Assembly (NCBI GenBank): GCA_021773565.1
Contig: JAJFJZ010000010.1
Coordinates: forward strand, 242,917 to 306,916
Origin: Gammaproteobacteria bacterium
Lineage (GTDB): Bacteria > Pseudomonadota > Gammaproteobacteria > Pseudomonadales > Azotimanducaceae
Length of the DNA: 64,000 nucleotides
Direction of reading: 5' to 3'
Positions 48,639 to 58,798 of this stretch are shown here, in pieces (within the stretch, counting starts at the first letter, position 1; the number at the start of each line of letters is the position of its first letter). The notes beneath the pieces were generated by a model that made no database searches, was not told the DNA's origin, and worked only from the letters and a program-made list of their open reading frames with translations. Made by a program: the position numbers and the translations under genes.

Positions 48639-50210
48639 ATGTCCGACGATACTGCCAACAATGCCCTCGCCATGCTGATAATACTGGACGGATGGGGGCA
48701 TAGTGATGCGCCTGAAAACAATGCCATTGCGGCCGCCAATACGCCAACATGGGACCGCCTGTGGGCAGAGGCCCCGCACACCCTTATCTCGGGATCGGGG
48801 CTTGATGTGGGATTGCCGGATGGCCAGATGGGCAACTCCGAAGTGGGGCATATGAATCTGGGTGCCGGACGCGTGGTGGACCAGGACCTCACCCGCATCA
48901 CCAAAAGCATAGAAGACGGCTCTTTTTGTGATAATGCGGTATTACAAAAAGCGCTTGGTACCGCTCGCGACACTTATAAAGCTGTGCATGTATTTGGTTT
49001 ACTCTCACCAGGGGGTGTACACAGCCACGAAGACCACATTCAGGCGCTGGTAAAAATGGCGGCACGTAATGGTTGTCCAAATCTGTTTGTACACGCCTTT
49101 CTGGACGGCAGGGACACCCCTCCGCGCAGTGCGCAAAGCTCGATATCAGCACTGGAACAAACCCTGAGCGACTGCGCTTATACCAACATTTGTACTATCA
49201 CCGGGCGCTACTACGTCATGGACCGGGACAAGCGCTGGGATCGCGTACAAACTGCTTATGATCTTTTGACCACCGGTGAGAGTGTTTACGTCGCCGAAAC
49301 AGCAGCACTGGGTCTTGAGCAGGCCTACGCACGAGGTGAAAACGATGAGTTTGTTAATCCCACAGCGATATGCGCCGATGAGCAAAAACCGGTAATTGTG
49401 CGGGATGGTGACGTAGTTATTTTTATGAATTTTCGCGCAGACCGGGCGCGCCAGATTACCCAGGCTTTTACGCAGCCAGACTTTGATCACTTTGCCCGCA
49501 AGCGCTGCCCCGCAACAAGCCACTTTGTAAGCCTCACCCGGTATGCCGATAATCTGGATACAGAAGTAGTGTTTGATTCACAACCAATTAAAAACTCACT
49601 TGGGGAATATCTATCTGATCTGGGTCATGCGCAACTCAGAATTGCCGAGACAGAAAAGTACGCGCACGTCACTTTCTTTTTCAGTGGGGGACGGGAAACA
49701 CCCTTTAAAAACGAAACCCGCTTGCTCATTCCTTCTCCGGATGTGGCAACCTATGATCTAAAACCCCAAATGAGCGCGCCTGAACTCACTGACAAACTCA
49801 TAGAGGCGATTCATTCCGGTAATTACAAAACCATTATCTGTAACTTTGCCAATGCAGATATGGTCGGACACACCGGTATTTTTGACGCCGCAGTACTTGC
49901 CGTTGAAACGCTGGACGCCTGCCTCGCACGCATAGTCGAGGCCATCCGCCTTACGGGCAGTCAGTGTCTGGTAACCGCTGACCATGGAAATGTAGAACGC
50001 ATGTATGATTCTGCAACGGGTGATGCGCATACTGCTCACACCAGTCATCCCGTACCACTGGTATATATTGGGCCTGAAGAGACACAAAAAAACATCAGCT
50101 TGCGTTCAGGGGGTTGCCTGTCCGACGTTGCCCCCACACTACTGGATCTGATGCAACTGAAAGCACCTGCCGAAATGACCGGGCATAGCCTGGTAGACCG
50201 CAACAGCTAG
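48639..50210 (+). CDS. gpmI: 2,3-bisphosphoglycerate-independent phosphoglycerate mutase
   Basis: This 523-residue manganese enzyme interconverts 3- and 2-phosphoglycerate in glycolysis. The phosphoserine site is in [12 protein letters not shown] near 65, [11 protein letters not shown] near 261 is a substrate site, and TADHGNVE near 445 holds metal ligands. ATG 48639 is preferred to an in-frame TTG at 48597, whose extra residues are not family-like. Confidence 0.96.
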   Translation: MSDDTANNALAMLIILDGWGHSDAPENNAIAAANTPTWDRLWAEAPHTLISGSGLDVGLPDGQMGNSEVGHMNLGAGRVVDQDLTRITKSIEDGSFCDNAVLQKALGTARDTYKAVHVFGLLSPGGVHSHEDHIQALVKMAARNGCPNLFVHAFLDGRDTPPRSAQSSISALEQTLSDCAYTNICTITGRYYVMDRDKRWDRVQTAYDLLTTGESVYVAETAALGLEQAYARGENDEFVNPTAICADEQKPVIVRDGDVVIFMNFRADRARQITQAFTQPDFDHFARKRCPATSHFVSLTRYADNLDTEVVFDSQPIKNSLGEYLSDLGHAQLRIAETEKYAHVTFFFSGGRETPFKNETRLLIPSPDVATYDLKPQMSAPELTDKLIEAIHSGNYKTIICNFANADMVGHTGIFDAAVLAVETLDACLARIVEAIRLTGSQCLVTADHGNVERMYDSATGDAHTAHTSHPVPLVYIGPEETQKNISLRSGGCLSDVAPTLLDLMQLKAPAEMTGHSLVDRNS

Positions 50211-50214
50211 GCAC

Positions 50215-51402
50215 GTGATCCTCTGTTCGCACTCAGGACCCAAATGCTTGTGGATACCCGTTCTTTTATTGTCCACGTTACTGGTTTCGGGCCTTATCAG
50301 TACACTGCATGCGGCACCCGCAAATGATGCCGGGGAAACCACATCCGGAACCCGCGAGGCATTAAACGAGGTAGTAGAGAAACTCAAATCTATTGAGGAC
50401 TGGTTTTCCAGCAGCCTTGAAAAAAGGCGCAATTGGCAAGCAGAAATAAAATCCACCGATCTGGAAATTTCCACGGTTTCCAAAAACATTCGCGAACTGG
50501 ACAGTTCTCTGGATGAAGTGGCGCAATCCCTGAACAAGCTTAAGGCCAAACAGAAGCAGCTTGAAAATCAAAAGCAGAAACAGGCCAAACTAATTGTCGA
50601 GCACTTGAGCGCCGCACAGCGGTTGAGTGGGCAGGATTTTTTCAAGTTGTTACTCAATCAGGAAAGCCCCGACACTTTTGACCGAATGATTCGCTACCAT
50701 AGCTATTTTGCTGAAGCCCGCAGCCAGGTACTGGCTGAGTTCCAGACCACCCTGGAAGCGATTGAACAAAATGAAAATACCATTGTTCAAAGACAGTCAG
50801 AACTGGAAACACAGCAGGCACAACAAAACCGGGAAAAAGAAAACCTGGAGAAATACCGCCACGAACGCGAAGCCCAACTCGTTGGCTTATCCAATCAGGA
50901 ACAACAAAAGTCCAGCGAACGCGACAATCTGCGCGAAGATGAAAAACGGCTTAGCGCACTACTTGATACACTGATAACGCGCAGCCAAACCCTGGATGGC
51001 GCAGCCTTTAAAAAGGCCAAAGGAAAATTGTCCTGGCCCTTAAAGGGACGTGTTGCACATGCCTTTGGGCGCTCCCGGGCGGGAGGGCGTTTAAAGTGGC
51101 AGGGTATCGTTATACGTGCACCCCAGGACACCCCGATATACGCTATTCATCGCGGCAAAGTGGTATTTTCAAACTGGTTGCGTGGCTACGGCTTGCTCAC
51201 AATTATCGACCATGGCGAAGGTTATATGAGCGTTTATGCACATGCCGATTCCCTGTATAAACGCGAAGGTGAATGGGTAGACAGTGGCGAAAACATCGCC
51301 ACAGCCGGCAGAAGTGGCGGTCAAAAGGATACCGGCTTGTACTTCGAATTACGCGCCTCGGGACATCCACAGGACCCTATCGCCTGGTTACGCCCACGTT
51401 AG
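50215..51402 (+). CDS. envC: Murein hydrolase activator EnvC
   Basis: This 395-residue periplasmic protein has a signal peptide (about 1-33), a long coiled coil (about 45-270) and a C-terminal LytM/M23 domain. The M23 domain is degenerate: the metal histidine is replaced by LKWQG, as in EnvC activators. It therefore probably activates amidases during division under FtsEX control and does not cut peptidoglycan itself. The start is GTG at 50215, 4 bases after gpmI. Confidence 0.92.
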   Translation: MILCSHSGPKCLWIPVLLLSTLLVSGLISTLHAAPANDAGETTSGTREALNEVVEKLKSIEDWFSSSLEKRRNWQAEIKSTDLEISTVSKNIRELDSSLDEVAQSLNKLKAKQKQLENQKQKQAKLIVEHLSAAQRLSGQDFFKLLLNQESPDTFDRMIRYHSYFAEARSQVLAEFQTTLEAIEQNENTIVQRQSELETQQAQQNREKENLEKYRHEREAQLVGLSNQEQQKSSERDNLREDEKRLSALLDTLITRSQTLDGAAFKKAKGKLSWPLKGRVAHAFGRSRAGGRLKWQGIVIRAPQDTPIYAIHRGKVVFSNWLRGYGLLTIIDHGEGYMSVYAHADSLYKREGEWVDSGENIATAGRSGGQKDTGLYFELRASGHPQDPIAWLRPR

Positions 51403-51443
51403 CTGAGTTGGCGAGAAGCCCTGGACATGACATTATTCATCCG

Positions 51444-52625
51444 ATGAAGCTTCAGCCACGTATTCTACTTGCGGTAATCGTCAGCATTGTGACCGGAATC
51501 ATTCTGGGCGTTTCACTCGATCTTAAAATGCACTCCAGCAGGTTTAGTGAGAACCCTGACGAATTCCACATGGATATGGATGCTTTTGAGAGCATAGTAA
51601 AACGCATCCGTGAATCTTACGTCACCCCTCTGGATGAGGAGAAAATGTTACGGGACGCCGTTAAAGGTGTGATGAGAGGACTGGATAAACATTCGATATA
51701 CCTGGGTGAAAAGGCCTGGTCAGAACTCAAAAACCAGTCGACAGGCCAGTTTGGCGGCGTGGGCATCAAACTCGCCATAGATTCAGACGCAGGCAACCTC
51801 AAGGTCGTAAACCCGATAGACAATACTCCCGCTGAACGTGCAGGCATTTTGGCCGGCGACATACTGGTTCACATAGATCATAAACCTATCGAAAAAAATG
51901 CCTTGGGCTTTGCGCTTGCAAAATTGCGCGGCAAGCCGGGTACGCCGGTGAGCCTGGGAATAGAACGTGCAGACCAGGACCAGGCACTGGAGTTTGAACT
52001 CATACGCGCAGCCATCGATGTAAGCAGCGTGCAGTCACGTTGGCTGGGAGACTTTGCCTACATCGATGTATCGCAGTTTCAGATAGATACCGGCGCTGAA
52101 GTAATTCGGGAAATAGAAGCGCTGTTAGCTGATCCCTCTCACCAAATGTCAGGCCTGATACTGGACCTGCGCGGGAATTCGGGCGGAGTGCTTCAGGCCT
52201 CTGTTGAAATGGCGGATGCATTTCTGACCGAGGGCAAAATTGTATACACAGAAGGGCGACGTGCTTCTTCGGATGTAAAGTACAACGCCAGTGCAAGTGA
52301 TATTCTCGATGGATTGCCTCTTGCCGTGCTCATCGATGAAGGCTCGGCCTCTGCCTCTGAAATTGTTGCGGGTGCCCTGCAGGATCACAAGCGTGCCGTT
52401 CTGATGGGCAGCAGGAGTTTTGGAAAAGGCTCGGTACAAACCGTGATGCCACTTCGCAACAAACACGCAATCAAACTTACCACCGCACTGTACTACACAC
52501 CCAATGGGCGCGTGATCAACGAAGTGGGTCTTGAGCCGGACATCGTTATTGAGGCCGGCAAGCACCAGGACTATCTCGACCGGGTGGTTGAAGAGTTTGC
52601 TAAAAACATTGCAGCTGAGGGGTAA
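51444..52625 (+). CDS. ctpA: C-terminal processing peptidase CtpA
   Basis: This 393-residue S41 serine protease has an N-terminal signal anchor (about 6-24), a PDZ domain (about 92-170, GVGIKLAID) and a protease domain. The catalytic serine is in GSASASEIVAG near 310, and the lysine in SRSFGKGSVQT near 332. ATG 51444 is chosen because the longer frame overlaps envC with arginine-rich, non-signal residues. Confidence 0.95.
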   Translation: MKLQPRILLAVIVSIVTGIILGVSLDLKMHSSRFSENPDEFHMDMDAFESIVKRIRESYVTPLDEEKMLRDAVKGVMRGLDKHSIYLGEKAWSELKNQSTGQFGGVGIKLAIDSDAGNLKVVNPIDNTPAERAGILAGDILVHIDHKPIEKNALGFALAKLRGKPGTPVSLGIERADQDQALEFELIRAAIDVSSVQSRWLGDFAYIDVSQFQIDTGAEVIREIEALLADPSHQMSGLILDLRGNSGGVLQASVEMADAFLTEGKIVYTEGRRASSDVKYNASASDILDGLPLAVLIDEGSASASEIVAGALQDHKRAVLMGSRSFGKGSVQTVMPLRNKHAIKLTTALYYTPNGRVINEVGLEPDIVIEAGKHQDYLDRVVEEFAKNIAAEG

Positions 52626-52708
52626 TTATCGATTGCGCTGTTGGCGATGCTTTACTATTCTTAACCATGCGTCTCCAAGACACGCAAAGCAGAAAACAAA
52701 TGTTCTGA

Positions 52709-53575
52709 ATGTACCAACTGGATTTGCATATCTTTCATAAAAAATTGTTTCGCGCGCTCCTTGCCTCCTTCCTGCTTTTTGCAATAATTTCCCCACCCTT
52801 TCAATCCGTACACGCTGCGGAAATTGCCCTGGTGATAGATGATCTGGGATACAACCTGGAGGTGGGAAAACGCGTACTAAAGTTGCCGGGACCAGTGGCA
52901 CTTTCACTCATCCCTTTTACCCCCAACGCGCACGCCCTGTCCCAGCTTGCTCAGGATGCGGGACAGGACATTTTGCTGCACCTGCCAATGGAGGCCATTC
53001 ACAGTACGGATCACCAGCTTGAACATGTGCTTGAGCTGGGTATGACGCTGGATAACTTTCAAAGCTCACTGAACTTGTCCCTGAACGCGCTTCCCAACTG
53101 CATAGGAGTGAACAACCATACCGGTAGTTTGCTTACCCAGCACCGGGAGCCCATGGAATGGTTGATGGGCACGATTCAGGATCGTGGACTGTTTTTTCTT
53201 GATAGCAGAACCACACCTCTTTCGCTGGCAAATACCATAGCCCTTGAGTGGGGCGTACCCAGTATTAAGCGCGACGTATTTCTTGACCATGAGCCGGGGG
53301 CTCAGGCCCTTAACGAAGCATTCAGCCGGGCGATTAAGATTGCTAAAAGCCGCGGTTATGCAGTAATAATTGCCCACCCGCATAAAGGCAGTCTAAAATT
53401 TCTGGAGCGCGCCCTGCCAGAGCTTGCGGGGCATTCCATCGAGCTGGTTCACTTGCGCGATTTGATGCATCGTCGCCCGGTACTCGCCTCTACTACTGTG
53501 GTGAAAACATCCCATCCAGTAGCGCCTGCCCCTCTAACAAGCTCAGGGTCTGCTCATACAGCGCTCGGCCTGTAA
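52709..53575 (+). CDS. yibQ: Divergent polysaccharide deacetylase family protein YibQ
   Basis: This 288-residue exported protein has a signal peptide (about 1-36, ending VHAAE) and the DUF610/YibQ deacetylase-like fold, with LVIDDLGYN near 41, LLHLPMEA near 92 and GVNNHTGS near 133. It belongs with envC and ctpA in a cell-wall cluster. Its 3' end overlaps the convergent hisA by 83 bases. Enzymatic activity is unproven. Confidence 0.88.
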   Translation: MYQLDLHIFHKKLFRALLASFLLFAIISPPFQSVHAAEIALVIDDLGYNLEVGKRVLKLPGPVALSLIPFTPNAHALSQLAQDAGQDILLHLPMEAIHSTDHQLEHVLELGMTLDNFQSSLNLSLNALPNCIGVNNHTGSLLTQHREPMEWLMGTIQDRGLFFLDSRTTPLSLANTIALEWGVPSIKRDVFLDHEPGAQALNEAFSRAIKIAKSRGYAVIIAHPHKGSLKFLERALPELAGHSIELVHLRDLMHRRPVLASTTVVKTSHPVAPAPLTSSGSAHTALGL

Positions 53576-54245
53576 TTACGCCGCACACAATGCCCTTGCT
53601 GTTTAAGGCTGCTCGCGCCAGCAGGTTCAGGTGTTCAATATCTCTAACCCCGCCGGACGCAATTACCGGTAACGTACATTCGTTTGCCAGGTTGATTGTT
53701 TCTGTAACGTTCAGGCCACTGAGCATGCCATCCCGGTCAATGTCGGTATAAACAATGCCGGACAATGCCAGTTGGGAAACATTTTGGGCAAATGCTACCG
53801 CAGACAACTCTGTGGTGTTATCCCAGCCATCCGTTGCGATCATGCCGGAACGTGCATCCAAACCCAGATAGATCTGTTGGGGAAAAGCCGCGCATGCTTC
53901 AGCCAGAAAAGCAGGATCCTGCACTGCGCGTGTGCCCAGTATCACATCCGAGACTCCGGCTGCGAGGTAGGCCTCTATGCTTTCAAGATTTCGAATCCCT
54001 CCACCGACCTGCACCGGTACTTTTCCCGCGCTTTTGCATATTTCTCCTACAAGCGCAGTGATGGAAGGCTTGCCGGCAAAGGCACCATCCAGGTCTACAA
54101 TATGCAAACGACGTGCACCGTTTTCCAGCCAGTGTTGCGCCACCGCAAGTGGGTCGGTTGAGAACACCGTGGCGTCCTGCATGCGCCCCTGGCGCAGGCG
54201 CACACACTCGCCGTTTTTTACATCGACGGCAGGGATTAACAACAT
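53493..54245 (-). CDS. hisA: Phosphoribosylformimino-5-aminoimidazole carboxamide ribotide isomerase
   Basis: This 250-residue TIM-barrel isomerase is in the histidine pathway. The first catalytic aspartate is in LIPAVDVKNGECVRL near 7 and the second in YTDIDRDGML near 170. GGGIRN and ASGGV phosphate sites are present. It lies 6 bases downstream of hisB with no hisH between, and no hisF follows; its 3' end overlaps yibQ. Confidence 0.95.
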   Translation of the reverse strand: MLLIPAVDVKNGECVRLRQGRMQDATVFSTDPLAVAQHWLENGARRLHIVDLDGAFAGKPSITALVGEICKSAGKVPVQVGGGIRNLESIEAYLAAGVSDVILGTRAVQDPAFLAEACAAFPQQIYLGLDARSGMIATDGWDNTTELSAVAFAQNVSQLALSGIVYTDIDRDGMLSGLNVTETINLANECTLPVIASGGVRDIEHLNLLARAALNSKGIVCGVITGRALYEQTLSLLEGQALLDGMFSPQ

Positions 54246-54251
54246 GATTTG

Positions 54252-54845
54252 TTAGAGCACGCCCTTGGTTGAGGGAGTAACACCCTGTGAGCGGGGATCC
54301 ATACTGATGGCCATACGCAGGGCGCGTCCAAAGGCCTTGAACAGAGTTTCTGCCTGATGGTGTGCATTGTCCCCTTTCAAATTATCAATGTGCAGCGTTA
54401 TCTGGGCATGGTTTACAAAACCCTGGAAAAACTCTGCAAACAGGTCCACATCAAACCCACCCACCAGGTCTTTTACAAAGTCAACCTTGTATACCAGCCT
54501 GGGCCTTCCGGAAAAATCGATGACTACGCGCGAAAGACTTTCATCCAACGGCACATAGGCATGCCCGTAACGCACAATACCTTTTTTATCACCAATCGCT
54601 TCTGCCACAGCCTGCCCCAGAGTAATACCCACATCTTCAACAGTGTGGTGTGCGTCTATTTCCAGATCACCCCGGGCAGATATATCAAGATCAATTAAGC
54701 CGTGGCGTGCAATCTGGTCGAGCATATGCTCAAAAAAGGGCAGGCCTGTTTCCAGCCGGGCGTCGCCCATGCCATCCAGGTTTACTGACACAGAAATCCG
54801 GGTTTCCAGAGTATCGCGGGTTATCGTTGCTTTGCGTTCGCTCAT
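54252..54845 (-). CDS. hisB: Imidazoleglycerol-phosphate dehydratase
   Basis: This 197-residue manganese enzyme acts in histidine synthesis. Metal-binding histidine motifs [11 protein letters not shown] near 65 and [10 protein letters not shown] near 145 are present. It is the single-domain form, without the fused phosphatase of enterobacteria, as in Pseudomonas. Confidence 0.96.
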   Translation of the reverse strand: MSERKATITRDTLETRISVSVNLDGMGDARLETGLPFFEHMLDQIARHGLIDLDISARGDLEIDAHHTVEDVGITLGQAVAEAIGDKKGIVRYGHAYVPLDESLSRVVIDFSGRPRLVYKVDFVKDLVGGFDVDLFAEFFQGFVNHAQITLHIDNLKGDNAHHQAETLFKAFGRALRMAISMDPRSQGVTPSTKGVL

Positions 54846-54911
54846 AATTTTACAGGTTGGCTATTTAACAGGATTATCCAGCAGCGCAGTATACTGAACA
54901 TGAGGGCAAGA

Positions 54912-55319
54912 TCACAAACGATCCATCAGGCTTCCGTGCGGCAGAAAACGGTTGTTGGAATTGGCGCGAATCCAGGCGGTAAGATCATCAGGATAGGCAG
55001 ATTGACCCCGCAGTATTTTTGCTATCGCGATCACCGGAGAACGGGCTCCGGCCTCCCAGCCCTTAAGATGCTGCTCTGCCAATGTGAAAAATTTTATCAG
55101 GCTAATTAACCGGACAGGCTCCAGGTTCTCAACAGGTGAATGCCACGAAGCCAGGGGCAATTGCATTAATGCTGCGTATTGCTCGATCTCAGCATCGGAC
55201 AAACCGAATTTATCCTCAACCTGCTGATCACAGGCACGTATCAGTCGAGCAAGCACCTGCTCATCCAGTATGGAGGTTTTGTCCTTTTCGGCCTGGGGAT
55301 CCCAGCTTTCAACGCTCAT
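54912..55319 (-). CDS. Hypothetical protein upstream of hisB
   Basis: This 135-residue, acidic to neutral protein has no signal peptide or membrane segment when started at ATG 55319. A longer open frame to 55475 adds a hydrophobic stretch that I take to be noncoding, since it runs into the divergent gene's promoter region. It has the feel of a conserved helical protein of this locus (FTLAEQHLKGWEAGARSPVIAIAKIL), but I do not recognise its family. Confidence 0.65.
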   Translation of the reverse strand: MSVESWDPQAEKDKTSILDEQVLARLIRACDQQVEDKFGLSDAEIEQYAALMQLPLASWHSPVENLEPVRLISLIKFFTLAEQHLKGWEAGARSPVIAIAKILRGQSAYPDDLTAWIRANSNNRFLPHGSLMDRL

Positions 55320-55450
55320 GCTGCTATACCAATAGTCTGCGATGTTAGTTCTGCTACATCTTAACGAATAGCTTGCTGCGTTACATTGCTTTAAAACAAC
55401 ACTTACAATCAAGCCACATATCAGTACCGCCAACATGGTCCAATGGAGCC

Positions 55451-55726
55451 ATGTCTGAAGCAAACAAACAATCACGCAAAAATATCGACCGCATATACAA
55501 GGAAACGGACGGCAGCTGGTACGTTCGTGTGCGCGGAAATTACACGCTTGGACCCTTCTCGAATTACTCTGATGCTAGCCAGGCCATAACGCACTACATC
55601 GAGGCCCGCAGCCCGGATTTTGTTTCCCTTAACCTGCCACGCTGGTTACATGCAAGGTTTTGGCTACGTATCTTTAACAACACACACAAGAATCTGCCGC
55701 TGGGAAAACGCGCCAGCCACTCCTGA
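55451..55726 (+). CDS. Small DUF6316-like hypothetical protein
   Basis: This 91-residue protein has the pattern RIYKETDGSWYVRVRG followed by GPFSNYSDA, which resembles the small DUF6316 family of Pseudomonadales. The start ATG 55451 is chosen over 55373, which would overlap the divergent gene's upstream region. The function is unknown. Confidence 0.6.
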   Translation: MSEANKQSRKNIDRIYKETDGSWYVRVRGNYTLGPFSNYSDASQAITHYIEARSPDFVSLNLPRWLHARFWLRIFNNTHKNLPLGKRASHS

Positions 55727-55834
55727 TTCCAGGAAACGAGCCATTTTTTTAATCGCCTGTATTCAGCCACTGTTCAGATAAAAGTCCCCATGCTTGGTAT
55801 GATCAACACCTGACATTTGGGGAAAAACGCGTCG

Positions 55835-57673
55835 ATGCGATTTATAAAGGTATTACTGTGGCTAGTGCTCTCTCTGGTGATTGCAATCGGCTTGGGACTT
55901 GCGTGGGTCACCAGTAATCCCGAGCAATTCAAGCCACAACTCAGCGAGCTTATCGAACAACGCAGTGGACTAAAGATCAGTTTTGGTGGTGCGCTTAATT
56001 GGGAGATATTCCCAGCCCTGCGTTTGTCGCTGGATGAGATAAAGGCTGACTGGTCTGATACCAACAATGCACTTGTTAAAGTTTCCAACGTGAAGCTTGG
56101 TGTCGCACTTAAACCTTTGTTAAGCAGCCGTCCAAAACTCAGAGTGCAAAGTATTTATATTGATGGACTGGCCATAACACTGGCTGAAAACTCAACAGGT
56201 AATAACTGGACACCACCGGACTATACCGGCCCCCCCCTGCCGCCTATTCCGATTCCGATCGCAAATCCGGGCCAGTTAGTTGAAAACAAATCACCTAACA
56301 ACCCACGAAACAACTGGCAGATCGACAAACTGGCAATTAACAATTCCCGCGTTGAATATCATAATTCTGAAGACGGTGCCTATTATTTGCTGGAACTTGC
56401 CAAACTAAAAATTAGCGACATTTCTGAAAACGTTCCCATTGCAATCGAGACCGACTTCAGCTTTGCCGATGCTGACACCAGCTTCATTACCAAACTGGAC
56501 ATGGAACTGCTACTGAACACGCAGACGCAGCTGCATCGCATTAACAATCTGTCGTTACAAATTGACGAGAACACCCTTAAGGGTGATGCCACACTGGATG
56601 TATCCGCACTTCCCTATTTGAGCTTTGCACTTGTCGCAGAGGAGCTTACCTTTCTGGAAATTAAACCATCAACTATTGCAGACAAAACGGCGTTATCGTT
56701 CACTGCTAATAATTCTGTGGCTGCCGCGACGCCGAATCTTTGGGATAGCCCCCTTTTGCCAGACAATTTCAACACTTTGATAAACTGGAAGGGTACACTC
56801 GAAGTAGGTGCATTGCTGGTCGATGGAGAACAATTTAACAAGGTATCCATGCGCACAGAAAAGCGCGACGCCAAAACCGATATGGAAATAAGCCTGCCGG
56901 AATTCTTTGGCGGACAGGCACGGATACGTATCGATCTGCTATCCAGAACCCAACCTTATCGTTGGGAGCTTACGCCCGATATAAACAATGCGGATACTCA
57001 GCAAATAAATTACTGGCTTGGCCAGAAACTGGAATGGGCGGCGCCTTTGATTCTTAGTGGCACTATCGCCACAGAGGGTAACACCAGACGGGCATTGGCA
57101 AATAACATCAAGGCTACTACATCCTTTGATGGTCAACAGGGCCGACTCAATATTTCTGAACTGCGGCGGCAGGCACTTGCGGTTACACGCTATACGGGTG
57201 GCGTTGAACGTGTGGCAAACTGGCCGCAGGTACTGGCATACGAAACCTTCACTGGCACGTGGAATATTGATGGTCGCAAACACCACATGGATATCATTCT
57301 GGATAACCTCTCCCTGGATGCAAAAGGCAGGTACGATCCAGTGGAAGACTACATGGACATGAACATTGAACTTACCATTCACGAAAATCCCGAATTGAAT
57401 ACCTTCGATGTGAACAACACGCTACGAGAGCTACCCATTCCCGTTCGCTGCAAGGGCAGTGCACAATCCCCTCGATGCAACCTGGACAAAAACGGCGCGC
57501 GCAGATTACTTGCAGATGCACTCAGCGGCGAGAGCAATGATGCGATCAACGAGAAACTAAACCGCAAAATAGACGAAGAGATACCGGAAGAATATCGGGA
57601 TACCGCACGTGCAGTTTTAAAAAGCCTTGGAGACTTGTTGGGAAACAAGCCCGAAAAAGACCGGCAAGACTAG
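55835..57673 (+). CDS. AsmA family protein
   Basis: This 612-residue protein has an N-terminal membrane helix (about 4-24), an AsmA-like bridge domain start (FKPQLSELIEQRSGLKI near 32) and the C-terminal AsmA domain near 410-560. AsmA-like proteins of this kind link the inner membrane to lipid transport towards the outer membrane. ATG 55835 follows GGGGAAA. It is upstream of mutY in the same direction, a conserved arrangement. Confidence 0.85.
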   Translation: MRFIKVLLWLVLSLVIAIGLGLAWVTSNPEQFKPQLSELIEQRSGLKISFGGALNWEIFPALRLSLDEIKADWSDTNNALVKVSNVKLGVALKPLLSSRPKLRVQSIYIDGLAITLAENSTGNNWTPPDYTGPPLPPIPIPIANPGQLVENKSPNNPRNNWQIDKLAINNSRVEYHNSEDGAYYLLELAKLKISDISENVPIAIETDFSFADADTSFITKLDMELLLNTQTQLHRINNLSLQIDENTLKGDATLDVSALPYLSFALVAEELTFLEIKPSTIADKTALSFTANNSVAAATPNLWDSPLLPDNFNTLINWKGTLEVGALLVDGEQFNKVSMRTEKRDAKTDMEISLPEFFGGQARIRIDLLSRTQPYRWELTPDINNADTQQINYWLGQKLEWAAPLILSGTIATEGNTRRALANNIKATTSFDGQQGRLNISELRRQALAVTRYTGGVERVANWPQVLAYETFTGTWNIDGRKHHMDIILDNLSLDAKGRYDPVEDYMDMNIELTIHENPELNTFDVNNTLRELPIPVRCKGSAQSPRCNLDKNGARRLLADALSGESNDAINEKLNRKIDEEIPEEYRDTARAVLKSLGDLLGNKPEKDRQD

Positions 57674-57691
57674 GTAGCATGGATAAGTAGC

Positions 57692-58738
57692 GTGGATTGG
57701 TTTGCAACACAATTACTGAACTGGTTTGACCACCATGGCCGCCACGACCTGCCCTGGCAAAAACCGATTGAGCCCTATCGTGTGTGGATATCCGAAATCA
57801 TGTTGCAACAAACCCAGGTCGCAACCGTCATCCCCTACTTTGAACGATTCGTCGAGCGCTTTCCAAACGTGGAATCTCTGGCCACGGCACCCGTGGATGA
57901 AGTGTTGCATCTATGGACGGGACTTGGCTATTACGCAAGGGCGCGCAACCTGCACAAAGCGGCTGTTCAAATTGTGCAAGACTTTGACGCAGTACTACCG
58001 CAAACGCTGGAACAACTGGAATCATTACCCGGTATTGGTCGCTCTACTGCGGGTGCTATTCGTGCCATCGGGCACGCAAAGCGTGCAGCGATTCTGGATG
58101 CAAACGTAAAGCGCGTGCTTACACGCTTTCACGCCATATCCGGTTATCCAGGCACGACCACAGTGGCAAATACCTTATGGGCGCTAAGTGAATCACACAC
58201 ACCCCACAAGCGATTGCCGGATTACACACAAGCAATAATGGACCTGGGCGCAACGCTTTGCGTACGCAAGTTACCAGTTTGTGGGGCATGTCCATTACAC
58301 AAGCAGTGCAGGGCTTTTGCGAGCGCGATGGTGGACCAATATCCGGAAGCCAAACCTGCAAAAATTAAACCGGAGCGCAGCTGTCGGATGTTTGTGCTGC
58401 AAAATTCACTGGGGGAATGTTTTCTGGAACAGCGGCCCGCTGAAGGAATCTGGGGAGGATTGTGGTCACCACCCCAGCGCGATGCAGACTATTCCGACTT
58501 GCAAATGCTGGACGAGCTCAACCTGACTTCCCGGTGCCCGAGTGCTAGACAGCCTGTGTTTCGGCATACTTTTACACATTACCACCTGGATATTGAACCG
58601 GTGTTTATCCAGATTGAGGATGGCCAGAACCGGGTAAGCAGCAAACTCAAGCACGTCTGGTATTCAAAAAACACCAATCATAAACTGGGCCTGTCCAGCG
58701 CTGCCGTTAAGCTCCTGGCTCTGGCTGCTGTTGAGTAA
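57692..58738 (+). CDS. mutY: Adenine DNA glycosylase MutY
   Basis: This 348-residue enzyme removes adenine opposite 8-oxoguanine. The catalytic glutamate is in SEIMLQQTQV near 34, the HhH motif is LPGIGRSTAGAI near 112 and the catalytic aspartate is in ILDANVKRV near 132. The four cysteines of the 4Fe-4S cluster (CVRKLPVCGACPLHKQC near 190) and a C-terminal NUDIX-like domain are present. The start is GTG at 57692. yggX normally follows; here two other genes intervene. Confidence 0.95.
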   Translation: MDWFATQLLNWFDHHGRHDLPWQKPIEPYRVWISEIMLQQTQVATVIPYFERFVERFPNVESLATAPVDEVLHLWTGLGYYARARNLHKAAVQIVQDFDAVLPQTLEQLESLPGIGRSTAGAIRAIGHAKRAAILDANVKRVLTRFHAISGYPGTTTVANTLWALSESHTPHKRLPDYTQAIMDLGATLCVRKLPVCGACPLHKQCRAFASAMVDQYPEAKPAKIKPERSCRMFVLQNSLGECFLEQRPAEGIWGGLWSPPQRDADYSDLQMLDELNLTSRCPSARQPVFRHTFTHYHLDIEPVFIQIEDGQNRVSSKLKHVWYSKNTNHKLGLSSAAVKLLALAAVE

Positions 58739-58798
58739 GCCCGGCGTTGCAGTCTCGCAAAAGGGTGCGTAGGGTATAGCTAAAGGGGGAGCGAAGGT

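Noticed and set aside
51273..51443. Longer ctpA start within envC
   Set aside because: The added residues are basic and not signal-like, and the signal anchor begins at ATG 51444.
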